From Calditrichota bacterium (GTDB lineage Bacteria; Zhuqueibacterota; Zhuqueibacteria; Residuimicrobiales; Krinioviventaceae), in the NCBI GenBank assembly GCA_003818595.1, contig RPQV01000058.1, positions 1 through 11,236 on the forward strand: 11,236 nt of DNA, given 5' to 3'. The translations under genes were made by a program, and so were the position numbers. Numbering within the stretch: position 1 is the stretch's first letter; every line of letters starts with the position of its first letter. Below the pieces are notes generated by a model. It was not told where the DNA came from. It was given only the letters and a program-made list of their open reading frames with translations, and ran no database searches. This document shows positions 1-7,375 of the stretch, piece by piece.

Positions 1-463
1 CGACAGAAACCGTAATCGTCAATATTAATATTCTATTTCTCTTCACATCAATCATCCAAACAAAAAGATCATCATATATTGAATGGAACCCAAATCATGT
101 ACGCATCAAATTTCGCGCCACGCGCATCACGATCAACTGATCGGATGGAGATTCATTCGCCGATTATTTTCATTTCCAGCCACTGAAGTTAATCATTTTA
201 GCTCTTTAAATTCAAGTAATTAATTTGCTTTTCAACATATACCCGTCAAAATTACTTTAACCGCGTCAACAGGGTGGAAATTCGAGAATGAGCTTCAGTT
301 GTGACTAATTTCAAATATGAAGTTCACGATTCTCTTTTGAGTCAATTTAAAAATTCTCTGTGCGCCTTTGATTTCTCAGGTCAATCATGTTTCAGGAGAG
401 CAGATCGAGATATTAATTTGGATCATGCATAATGTACTGTTTATCAGTAATTAATAAAATTCC
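1..463. other. AT-rich region without a recognisable gene
   Basis: Stop codons are frequent in all frames on both strands, and no open frame with codon-like composition or protein similarity was found. The region is visibly richer in A and T than the genes that follow. It holds a perfect 12-base palindrome AATATTAATATT at 21-32 and a short inverted repeat, CGATCA-AC-TGATCG, at 130-143. No tRNA-like cloverleaf, terminator with a T-tract, or part of an upstream gene was recognised at the left edge. It most likely serves as the upstream regulatory region of the first gene, or as spacer. Confidence 0.6.
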
Positions 464-492
464 TTGACATTTTCAGACGTAAAAACTATCTT
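464..492 (+). promoter_or_regulatory. sigma70-type promoter for the ANL / EF-G2 unit
   Basis: A perfect -35 box TTGACA (464-469) is followed by a 17-base spacer and a -10-like TATCTT (487-492, four of six consensus bases). Transcription would begin near 499, giving a leader of about 36 bases before the TTG start at 535. The surroundings are AT-rich, as expected for a promoter. The call rests on sequence match and spacing alone. Confidence 0.55.
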
Positions 493-534
493 TAGAATCT
501 TGGATTTTTTGATTGAACTCAGACAGGACAAAAA

Positions 535-2094
535 TTGCCGATATTGACAGCACAATTTTTCAATTCCGCTCACAAGCATTCGCAAATGCCGGCTCTTTTT
601 TTTAAAGAGACAACAATTTCATATGATGTTCTGCTTGAATCAGTTCAGCGACTTGCCTCTGGGCTGCACCAGTTGGGCGTTGAGAAAGGAGACCGGGTGG
701 CAATTATGCTGCCCAATGTGCCGCATTTCTGCATATGCTATTATGCGATCCTTTCTCTCGGGGCAGTTGTAGTACCACTGAATTTTATGCATGATGTCGA
801 TGAAATTCACCACCAGCTTTCAGACTCTGGAGCTCAAACGCTTATTTTGTGGCAGGGCTTTTATGCTTCCAGCTACAAGGCATATTCTAGAGTGCCGACG
901 TGCAAGACGATCATTTATTTGGGCGACAAGATCCCTGGTCACTCCCTGTCGCTGACGCAAATCATAGCATCTTCTTCCCCGGAACCTCCCGCTGTCGACC
1001 TGGAGGAATCCGACATGGCAGTGATTCATTACACCTCGGGCATCTCTGATATTGCTTTGGGCGCCGAGCTTTCGCATGACGCTATTGCGGCCAATTCCTC
1101 GACCTGTGTTGAAATGTTTCGAATCAATGGTCAAGATCGCCTGGTCGCCGCCCTGCCCCTTTTCCATCCATTGGGTCAAACCCTCATCATGCATGCCTCC
1201 TTCACCGCAGGGGCAGGTTTGGTACTTCTCCCACGATTTCAGCCGTTGGAAGTCGTGCGTGCGATTCAGACTTTCGGGGTGACGTTTATGCCGGCGGTCC
1301 CCGCCCTGTTTAGAGCACTGATCGAGCTTCAGGGTGACGACCTTGAGATTCCCTCGCTCAAATACTGCATGAGCTATGGCGGTTTTCTTGCGCTTGAAAC
1401 CCTGCAGGATTTTGAAAAGAAATATCACGTCACAATTCTAAAAGCCTATGGATTGACCGAAGCCGGGCCGCTGGTTTCCTCTTCACGCATCAGCCAGGAA
1501 GCAAAACCGGAATCGGCAGGTTTGCCGCTGGTGGGCGTCGAAGTGCAGATCCGCAATGAATCATCCGCCATCTTGCGCCCCAATCAGTGTGGAGAAATAT
1601 TTGTAAAAAGCCCGAGTTTAATGCGGGGTTATCACAGTCAGGCTGCAGAATCCCAAAAAAGACTGCAAAACGGCTGGCTGGCAACCGGAGATATCGGCTA
1701 CATCGATATCGAACACAATCTATTTATCCAGGAACGCAAAGACGATATTATTCTTAAAGGCGGCTTTGAAATATTTCCTCGCGAGGTCGAGCGTGTGTTG
1801 GCTGATTTTCCAGGAGTTTCCGAGGTTGCGGTCATTGCGATAACAGATCCCATTCATGGATCGGAAGTCAAAGCATTCATTGTCCCGCAAAAGGATAAAA
1901 AACTGGACGCTCATGCCCTGCAGGAATATTGTCAAAGCTATTTGCCAGTATATAAATGTCCAAAATATGTTGAATTTATTGACGCGCTGCCGAAAAGTCC
2001 AACCGGCCGAGTGCTCAAACGTTTCCTGCGAGCGGGTAGTGCGTCCAAAGCTGCCAAACCGTCAGCTGTTTCGGAGAGTGAAAAAACAGTTTAA
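535..2094 (+). CDS. Acyl-CoA synthetase-like ANL-superfamily protein with degenerate ATP motifs
   Basis: A 519-residue protein of the acyl-/aryl-CoA ligase (AMP-binding, ANL) superfamily. Family members activate a carboxylic acid with ATP to an acyl-adenylate and pass it to CoA; this one would be cytosolic. Family motifs in order: phosphate loop YTSGISDIALG (166-176), YGLTE (305-309), TGD (384-386), the hinge region ERKDDIILKGG and FEIFPREVE (400-419), and the C-terminal PKSPTGRVLKR (486-496). Length is typical of medium/long-chain ligases. Two features are odd. The phosphate loop lacks the usual TTGxPKG (it reads ISDIALG), so its lysine is Leu175. The C-terminal catalytic lysine (TGK) is Arg492. 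Both are substitutions without length change, so not frameshifts. Start: an in-frame stop lies at 514 and no ATG is available, so TTG at 535 with a weak AGGA at 525-528 is the likely start. Substrate is not predictable; it may be a weak ligase, a thioesterification-only enzyme or a pseudoenzyme. Confidence 0.85.
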   Translation: MPILTAQFFNSAHKHSQMPALFFKETTISYDVLLESVQRLASGLHQLGVEKGDRVAIMLPNVPHFCICYYAILSLGAVVVPLNFMHDVDEIHHQLSDSGAQTLILWQGFYASSYKAYSRVPTCKTIIYLGDKIPGHSLSLTQIIASSSPEPPAVDLEESDMAVIHYTSGISDIALGAELSHDAIAANSSTCVEMFRINGQDRLVAALPLFHPLGQTLIMHASFTAGAGLVLLPRFQPLEVVRAIQTFGVTFMPAVPALFRALIELQGDDLEIPSLKYCMSYGGFLALETLQDFEKKYHVTILKAYGLTEAGPLVSSSRISQEAKPESAGLPLVGVEVQIRNESSAILRPNQCGEIFVKSPSLMRGYHSQAAESQKRLQNGWLATGDIGYIDIEHNLFIQERKDDIILKGGFEIFPREVERVLADFPGVSEVAVIAITDPIHGSEVKAFIVPQKDKKLDAHALQEYCQSYLPVYKCPKYVEFIDALPKSPTGRVLKRFLRAGSASKAAKPSAVSESEKTV

Positions 2095-2127
2095 AACCCA
2101 TAGGAAATGCAGGTGATTATCTGCAGT

Positions 2128-2136
2128 TAAAGGAGG
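2128..2136 (+). promoter_or_regulatory. Strong Shine-Dalgarno that fixes a GTG start
   Basis: The sequence TTAAAGGAGG at 2127-2136 is close to perfectly complementary to the 16S rRNA 3' end. It lies 6 bases before GTG at 2143 and supports that non-ATG start for the EF-G2-like gene. A small inverted repeat, TGCAG (2108-2112) with CTGCA (2121-2125), lies just upstream; it looks too short to terminate transcription. Confidence 0.75.
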
Positions 2137-2142
2137 ATCACA

Positions 2143-4218
2143 GTGAAAGAATATGGCGCCCAAGATATCAGAAATATCGCCCTGATATCTCATCAATCAA
2201 TCGGCAAAACCACGTTATCCGAGGCGATGGCATTCTCAGCCGGCGTCAGCAATCGATTTGGAACGGTTGAGGACGGCACGACCATTTCTGATTATCGCTC
2301 CGATGAAATTGAACGCAAAATTTCCATTGGAGCTTCTTTGATTCAATTCGAATGGAAAAAGAATAAAATCAATTTGGTTGATCTGCCGGGTTATGCAGAC
2401 TTTATCGGCGAAGCCCGCTGCGGCCTGCGAGTCGCTGATCTTGGTATTGTTCTGATCAACGGCGTCAACGGCGTTGAAGTCGGCAGTGATATGGCAGTTG
2501 AAATATTAGAAGAGTATCAAACGCCGCGCTTGTTTTTTATCAACCTGCTTGATCGTGAACATGCCCGATTTGATGATGCACTGACATCCATTAAACAAGC
2601 CTATGGCAACAACGTCGTCCCCTTTATTCTGCCTGTCAATCAAGGTGAGGGTTTGAACAGCATCATCGACCTTCTGCATAAGAAAAAAATCACATTTATG
2701 GAAGACACGAGCGGAAAATTTAAGGAAGAAGATGTACCGGCTGAATTAACAGATCAGGTTGAGACGTTGCATACCGAATTGATTGAAAAAATCGCCGAAT
2801 GTGACGACACCATTTTGGAAAAATATTTTGAAGCCGGCGAATTGAGCGAAAACGACATGGCTGTTGGACTGCGCGCAGGTATCGTCAATCGCAGCTTGTT
2901 CCCTGTTTTCTGCGGCTCGGCGTCGAAAAACGTGGGTGTACAGAACATGCTTGATTTTATCTGCGAATATGGGCCCTCGCCGGCCTCTCGTTCACCTTAT
3001 CCGGCATTCGATGACGCCGGCAAAGAGATACAAATTGCTTGTGATGAACATGGAGAGTTTTGCGCCTTTGCATTCAAGACAATTGCTGAAATGCATGTGG
3101 GCGAATTATCACTGATCCGCCTCTATTCAGGATCACTGAAATCCGGAGATGAGGTTGTCAACACCACTCGTAGGACGAATGAAAAGATTGGTCAGATTTA
3201 TACTCTTGCGGGTAAGACGCGCAAGGAAATCAATGTCCTGAGGGCGGGAGACATCGGCGCCTTGGTAAAACTAAAAGACACCCATACCGGTGACACCTTG
3301 GCTGTCAAGAAACGATTGGTTAAATTCGCCCCCATTACTTTTGCCGAACCCGTCGTTCAGGTGGCTGTGTCTCCCAAAAGCAAAGGCGATGAAGAAAAGA
3401 TTTCAAACGGATTGCATATCATGCACGAAATCGATCCCAGTTTTACTCACATTCAGGATCCGGAACTGAAGCAGACCGTCGTATCCGGCTTGGGCGAGCT
3501 CCATTTGACCATTATAATGCAGCGATTGAAAGAACGGTTCGGTGTGGAAGTGGATCAGAAAAAACCCAAAATTCCTTACCGTGAAACCATCACCGCCAAA
3601 GGCGACGAAAAATATCGTCACAAGAAACAATCCGGAGGTGCCGGACAATTTGCTGAGGTTTGGATGAGGGTGGAACCTCTTCCCCGCGGCAGCGGGTTTG
3701 AGTTTGCGAGCGAAGTGGTCGGCGGTGCAGTCTCTTCAGTCTATATCCCCTCGATTGAAAAGGGGGTTAAACAAATTTTGGTCGAAGGTGCGGTTGCAGG
3801 TTATAAAATTGTGGACATAAAAGCGATTGTCTATGATGGAAAAGAACACCCGGTGGATTCAAAAGATATTGCGTTTCAAATTGCCGGCCGCGAGGTCTTT
3901 AAAATGGCGATCCAAAAGGCAAGGCCAATATTGCTTGAACCGATCTATGACATTGTCGTCAAATGTCCTGAGGAGAGCATGGGCGACGTCATGGGAGATC
4001 TCTCCAGTCGACGAGGAAAAATCGCGGGCATGGAATCGCAGGGCAGATTTCAGTTGGTGCGAGCGCAGGTACCGCTGGCAGAATTGCACAATTATGCCAC
4101 CACTTTGCGTTCAATGACGGGCGGAAGGGCGACGCATACGCGGAAATTTTCGCATTATGATCCGGTACCCAAAGAACTGGAAAGCAAGGTCATCGCAGAA
4201 TCGAAACCGGAAGCCTGA
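2143..4218 (+). CDS. EF-G-like translational GTPase (EF-G2 type) with altered GTP-binding motifs
   Basis: A 691-residue protein with the complete EF-G layout: GTPase domain (about 1-280), domain II (about 300-390), domain III (about 400-475, SGLGELHL at 448-455), domain IV (about 478-600, HKKQSGGAGQF at 493-503 and HPVDS at 569-573) and domain V (about 600-675). Canonical EF-G translocates tRNA and mRNA on the ribosome; EF-G2-type paralogues are less well defined. Motifs: G1 SHQSIGKTT (16-24), switch I ERKISI (57-62), G3 DLPGY (80-84), G4 region NLLD (134-137), G5-like GSA (258-260). Tyr84 replaces the catalytic His of canonical EF-G, as is usual in EF-G2-like proteins. More unusual, the NKxD guanine motif reads NLLD and the P-loop begins with Ser rather than Ala/Gly. 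It lies 48 bp behind the ANL gene on the same strand, so co-transcription is likely. It is probably not the main EF-G, since the usual rpsL/rpsG/tuf neighbours are absent. Confidence 0.9.
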   Translation: MKEYGAQDIRNIALISHQSIGKTTLSEAMAFSAGVSNRFGTVEDGTTISDYRSDEIERKISIGASLIQFEWKKNKINLVDLPGYADFIGEARCGLRVADLGIVLINGVNGVEVGSDMAVEILEEYQTPRLFFINLLDREHARFDDALTSIKQAYGNNVVPFILPVNQGEGLNSIIDLLHKKKITFMEDTSGKFKEEDVPAELTDQVETLHTELIEKIAECDDTILEKYFEAGELSENDMAVGLRAGIVNRSLFPVFCGSASKNVGVQNMLDFICEYGPSPASRSPYPAFDDAGKEIQIACDEHGEFCAFAFKTIAEMHVGELSLIRLYSGSLKSGDEVVNTTRRTNEKIGQIYTLAGKTRKEINVLRAGDIGALVKLKDTHTGDTLAVKKRLVKFAPITFAEPVVQVAVSPKSKGDEEKISNGLHIMHEIDPSFTHIQDPELKQTVVSGLGELHLTIIMQRLKERFGVEVDQKKPKIPYRETITAKGDEKYRHKKQSGGAGQFAEVWMRVEPLPRGSGFEFASEVVGGAVSSVYIPSIEKGVKQILVEGAVAGYKIVDIKAIVYDGKEHPVDSKDIAFQIAGREVFKMAIQKARPILLEPIYDIVVKCPEESMGDVMGDLSSRRGKIAGMESQGRFQLVRAQVPLAELHNYATTLRSMTGGRATHTRKFSHYDPVPKELESKVIAESKPEA

Positions 4219-4236
4219 GAAGCTCCAAGTGATCAT

Positions 4237-4266
4237 GCGGGGGTGCGGCATCGGCTGCACCCCCTT
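4237..4266 (+). terminator. GC-rich hairpin after the EF-G2-like gene, probable terminator
   Basis: GGGGGTGC (4239-4246) and GCACCCCC (4257-4264) form a perfect 8-bp stem. Two inner pairs (G4248-C4255 and a G-U pair) can extend it around a 6-base loop. It lies 21 bases after the stop codon. Only two T residues follow directly, then CCATATAT, so it is a weak match to a classical intrinsic terminator. It could instead protect the mRNA 3' end. The remaining 166 bases before the next gene show no clear promoter. Confidence 0.5.
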
Positions 4267-4432
4267 CCATATATCTGATCAGAAGGCCCGATTCGCGTTT
4301 TACTCAATGCCTGATTGAGAAGAATCCTGCAAACGTTGATCGCGGCCGCCGCGCATTACAAACCCTCGGGCGAGATCACTTCAATCCAACGATAATTTCG
4401 AATCATTTAAACGTGGACCTCAGAGGAAAATT

Positions 4433-4939
4433 ATGGAATATCTTTGGGCGCCTTGGCGTATGGAATACATTCTGGCTCCAAAAGCGGAAGGATGCATTTT
4501 TTGCAGCAAGCCGGCTGAGAGTAAAGATCGTGACCATCTCATCATCAGACGCGGACAGCAGAGTTTTATCATCTTGAATTATTACCCCTACAACAATGGG
4601 CATTTGATGATTGTACCCTATCGCCACGTTTCGCGCCTTTATGAATTAACTGCGGCAGAGCAGCGCGAGATGATGGAGTTTCTCGCCGAGAGCAGCAAAA
4701 TCCTCACCGACTTTTTAAGGTCTGATGGATTGAATATCGGAATGAACCTGGGGAAAACAGCGGGAGCAGGGATTGACGATCACCTGCATTTTCACATCGT
4801 CCCACGTTGGAATGGCGACACCAACTTTATGCCCATCTTTGGTCATACGAAAGTACTGCCGCAGGGATTGTTTGAGCTTTATGATCAGTTATATCCCCTT
4901 TTTCAATCACCAGGCCGGCAACTCGTCGCCGGTCAATAG
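4433..4939 (+). CDS. HIT-family nucleotide phosphorylase/hydrolase, Ap4A phosphorylase-like
   Basis: A 168-residue HIT-superfamily protein. The histidine triad HLHFHIV is at 117-123, with His119 expected to be the nucleophile. A CIFC pair at 21-24 is the usual N-terminal part of a zinc site. The N-terminus MEYLWAPWR and the stretches NLGKTAGAGIDDHLHFH and PRWNGDTNFMP resemble the actinobacterial Ap4A phosphorylase group (Rv2613c type), which cleaves diadenosine tetraphosphate with phosphate to ATP and ADP. Ap4A-phosphorylase activity is therefore the best guess; a general HIT hydrolase is the alternative. The ATG at 4433 has GAGGA (4423-4427) five bases upstream. It is separated from the upstream unit by the hairpin near 4250 and converges on mazG with only 2 bp between stop codons, so neither gene has its own terminator between them. 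Confidence 0.9.
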   Translation: MEYLWAPWRMEYILAPKAEGCIFCSKPAESKDRDHLIIRRGQQSFIILNYYPYNNGHLMIVPYRHVSRLYELTAAEQREMMEFLAESSKILTDFLRSDGLNIGMNLGKTAGAGIDDHLHFHIVPRWNGDTNFMPIFGHTKVLPQGLFELYDQLYPLFQSPGRQLVAGQ

Positions 4940-4941
4940 AG

Positions 4942-5730
4942 CTAATGTTCCAGTTCTTTGATTTTATCCCAAACGAGGTCCATTTCCTGTAGAGAAACAT
5001 CGGACAGTGAACGGCCTGCAGCATTAAACTCGGCTTCGACCTGTTTGAAACGACGTTCAAATTTTTCTATTGTTCTTCTTAACGCATCTTCCGGATTGAC
5101 CTTGATAAATCGTGAGATATTGACTACAGTGAACAACAGATCTCCCAACTCTTCCTCAATATCATCTTCTGTACCTGCGTCCAAAGCTTCTTTTAGTTCT
5201 AGAGTCTCTTCAGCCAGCTTACCCCACACAGGCAAAAGATCAGGCCAGTCGAATCCCACAGCAGCAGCTTTCCCCTGCAACCGATAGGCGCGCAACAACG
5301 CAGGGAGCTCTTTGGGAACTCCGTCAACCGCTGATTTTTTCCCTTCCTTTTTCAGTTTACTCTTTTCCCAAGCGACAATTTGCTCCTGGGAAGTTCGTAT
5401 AATTTCATCACCAAATACATGAGGGTGACGACGGACAAGTTTTTGGTTGATTGACTCGACTACATCATCGATCGAAAACAAGCCGGCCTCCTGAGCCAAT
5501 TGTGCGTGGAAGACAATCTGGAGGAGAAGATCGCCCAATTCTCCGGCGAGATGATCATATTTATTTTCATCAATAGCTTCGATCACCTCATAGGTCTCCT
5601 CGATCAGGTGTTGCCGTAGGGAACGATGGTTCTGCTCCTTGTCCCAAGGACAACCATTTTCACTGCGCAATTTGGCCATAATTCCAACAAGACGGCTAAA
5701 CTCTTTTTCGACTTTCACACACACTCCCAT
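4942..5730 (-). CDS. mazG: Nucleoside triphosphate pyrophosphohydrolase MazG
   Basis: MazG hydrolyses NTPs and dNTPs to monophosphates plus pyrophosphate in the cytosol; in E. coli it also affects the ppGpp response. Two tandem MazG domains are present, each with intact metal-binding motifs: EETYE with ELGD in the first, and EETLE with EELGD in the second. The hallmark GCPWDKEQ precedes the first domain. The frame is open upstream to a GTG at 5808 (288 residues), but the extra 26 residues look unlike the family, which normally begins shortly before the LR..NGCPWDK region. I therefore chose ATG at 5728-5730, giving 262 residues, close to the E. coli length of 263. No good Shine-Dalgarno precedes this ATG. 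The GTG four codons further in (5716-5718) has GGGAG only three bases ahead. The start is thus uncertain; the identity is not. Confidence 0.93.
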   Translation of the reverse strand: MGVCVKVEKEFSRLVGIMAKLRSENGCPWDKEQNHRSLRQHLIEETYEVIEAIDENKYDHLAGELGDLLLQIVFHAQLAQEAGLFSIDDVVESINQKLVRRHPHVFGDEIIRTSQEQIVAWEKSKLKKEGKKSAVDGVPKELPALLRAYRLQGKAAAVGFDWPDLLPVWGKLAEETLELKEALDAGTEDDIEEELGDLLFTVVNISRFIKVNPEDALRRTIEKFERRFKQVEAEFNAAGRSLSDVSLQEMDLVWDKIKELEH

Positions 5731-5874
5731 TTGATCACATTCAGAATTATCAGCCCACAAATGTAAGCACATATTCCCATAGTTAAAAGTTTTTTTTCCT
5801 TTGGGCACAATTCTTGATATAAAGTTCTTGGAATAGTGCTCCTTTTTAATTACTTTTGCAACTGTGTTGACGGG

Positions 5875-5880
5875 AAGAGG
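5875..5880 (+). promoter_or_regulatory. Shine-Dalgarno of dacB
   Basis: AAGAGG lies 8 bases before ATG at 5889 and picks that start over the nearer ATG at 5883, which is followed at once by TAA. In the same divergent gap a -10-like TATAAA sits at 5818-5823, but no convincing -35 box accompanies it, so the dacB promoter cannot be fixed. Confidence 0.6.
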
Positions 5881-5888
5881 TTATGTAA

Positions 5889-7361
5889 ATGCTTAAAAAG
5901 AGTATACTATATTTTATTTTACCGACCGTACTGCTGTCTGCGGATTTGAGCCGAGAAGTCACGACCGAATTATCTCCCTCACCAAAATTGGCTGCAGCTT
6001 TGGATTCGTTGATATCGACGCCGTTATTGCGGCACGCTCATATTGGAGCAGCCGTTTATTCGCAAAAATCCAATACCTCGGTCTACTCATTCAATGCGGA
6101 TAAATCTTTCTTGCCCGCATCGACCATGAAATTATTCACTACTGCCGTCGCTCTACAGACCTTGGGCGAAGACTTTACATTTCAAACTCAAGTCTATCTG
6201 CATGGAAAATCTAAAGACGGCTGTTTCACCGGTGATCTGGTGGTCAAGGGCGATGGAGATCCAACACTTACTTGGTATGAAGGCAGGTCTGATTCCACCA
6301 GTTTCAATCGTCTGGCTGCACAACTCAAAGCGCAGGGAATCAAGAAAATTCAAGGCCGCCTCATCGGCGATGACAATGTTTTTGACGAGCAAGCTCTCGG
6401 CTGGGGTTGGGGGTGGGAAAACGAACTCTATTCCTATTCTGCCCCAATCGGCGGATTGTCGGTGAATCAGAATTGTTTGGGAGTACTGGTGACTCCGGCA
6501 AAAGCTGTCGGAGAGAGATGCAACGTCCGTCTGATTCCTGCAGTTCGTCGTGCATTGATTGATAACCGTTGTGTCACGGTTTCCGATACAGCTTCTGCCC
6601 ATTTTCAGGTTTTTCGAACACGCGGCAGTGAACGAATCACGCTCGAAGGCCAGTTCCCCATTAAACATCCGGGTGATCAACGCACGGTGACAGTCCTCAA
6701 CCCGACATTGCACACGGTTGATGTGCTTCGTTGCGCTCTGACCGCATCAGGAATTGAAGTCGATTGCGACATATTTGATATCGATGAGCTTTACGGTTTT
6801 CATTACGCCAGTTATGCTCCCTTTTTTATTCATGAATCGGCACCCTTGGCAGATATCGTTTGGGAGATCAACAAGAACAGCAATAATCTTGCTGCGGAAT
6901 CCCTTTTGAAAACATTGGGCTATGAACTTTACGGGCGCGGGACGGCTGAATCGGGTGTCGCAGCGATTGAGTCGTGGTGCAGAAAGAACGGAATACCCAT
7001 GGAGGGTGTATCGCTTGTCGATGGTTCGGGTCTTTCCCGAAAAAGTTACCTGACACCCGACTCCTTTATCAAGTTATTATATGTGATGCGTGCGGACAGT
7101 GCCTTTTACTGCTCGCTGCCGATTTCCGGAAAAGATGGCACACTTTCGCACCGTCTCGGCGACGCCACGTGCCGCGGCAGAGTTCATGCAAAAACCGGAA
7201 CTCTTGAAGGCGTTTATGCATTATCAGGTTATATTGACGCTGTTAATGGAGAAGAATGGATTTTCAGCTTATCTATCAACCAAGCCCCGAGTTCACGTGC
7301 GCGAATATATGACCTGATGAATCGATTTTGCATGATGTTGATCAAGACAGAAGTTCAATAA
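5889..7361 (+). CDS. dacB: D-alanyl-D-alanine carboxypeptidase/endopeptidase, PBP4 type (peptidase S13)
   Basis: A 490-residue low-molecular-mass class C penicillin-binding protein. It removes the terminal D-Ala from peptidoglycan stem peptides and/or cuts peptide cross-links in the periplasm. The three serine-active-site motifs are intact: STMK (Ser78-Lys81, catalytic serine Ser78), SNN (331-333) and KTG (435-437, in HAKTGT). The long stretch of about 250 residues between the first two motifs is characteristic of the S13/PBP4 family, which carries inserted domains there. The N-terminus MLKKSILYFILPTVLLSA looks like a signal peptide with cleavage near residue 18. Length matches E. coli DacB (477). 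It is transcribed away from mazG, and a small membrane-protein gene begins 14 bp downstream, so the two are probably co-transcribed. Confidence 0.93.
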   Translation: MLKKSILYFILPTVLLSADLSREVTTELSPSPKLAAALDSLISTPLLRHAHIGAAVYSQKSNTSVYSFNADKSFLPASTMKLFTTAVALQTLGEDFTFQTQVYLHGKSKDGCFTGDLVVKGDGDPTLTWYEGRSDSTSFNRLAAQLKAQGIKKIQGRLIGDDNVFDEQALGWGWGWENELYSYSAPIGGLSVNQNCLGVLVTPAKAVGERCNVRLIPAVRRALIDNRCVTVSDTASAHFQVFRTRGSERITLEGQFPIKHPGDQRTVTVLNPTLHTVDVLRCALTASGIEVDCDIFDIDELYGFHYASYAPFFIHESAPLADIVWEINKNSNNLAAESLLKTLGYELYGRGTAESGVAAIESWCRKNGIPMEGVSLVDGSGLSRKSYLTPDSFIKLLYVMRADSAFYCSLPISGKDGTLSHRLGDATCRGRVHAKTGTLEGVYALSGYIDAVNGEEWIFSLSINQAPSSRARIYDLMNRFCMMLIKTEVQ

Positions 7362-7363
7362 AG

Positions 7364-7367
7364 CGAG
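7364..7367 (+). promoter_or_regulatory. Shine-Dalgarno fixing the start of the small membrane protein
   Basis: GAGG, just after the dacB stop, lies 8 bases before ATG 7376. It favours this start over the longer open frame from ATG 7328, which lies inside dacB and has no ribosome-binding site. Confidence 0.6.
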
Positions 7368-7375
7368 GTAAAGAG

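Noticed and set aside
21..32. AATATTAATATT palindrome
   Set aside because: In an AT-rich stretch such palindromes arise easily by chance; no promoter or partner sites around it.
820..1428. 202-codon minus-strand open frame inside the ANL gene
   Set aside because: Lies wholly antisense to a gene with clear family motifs; its translation shows no recognisable domain and an unnatural Arg/His/Gln-rich composition.
5731..5808. N-terminal extension of mazG to GTG 5808
   Set aside because: The 26 extra residues do not resemble MazG N-termini and there is no ribosome-binding site; starting at 5730 gives the family's usual length.
6153..6713. 186-codon minus-strand open frame inside dacB
   Set aside because: Antisense shadow of a well-supported S13 peptidase; no domain signal and no ribosome-binding context.
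7328..7375. Longer start of the small membrane protein inside dacB
   Set aside because: No Shine-Dalgarno before ATG 7328, whereas ATG 7376 has GAGG at good spacing just after the dacB stop.
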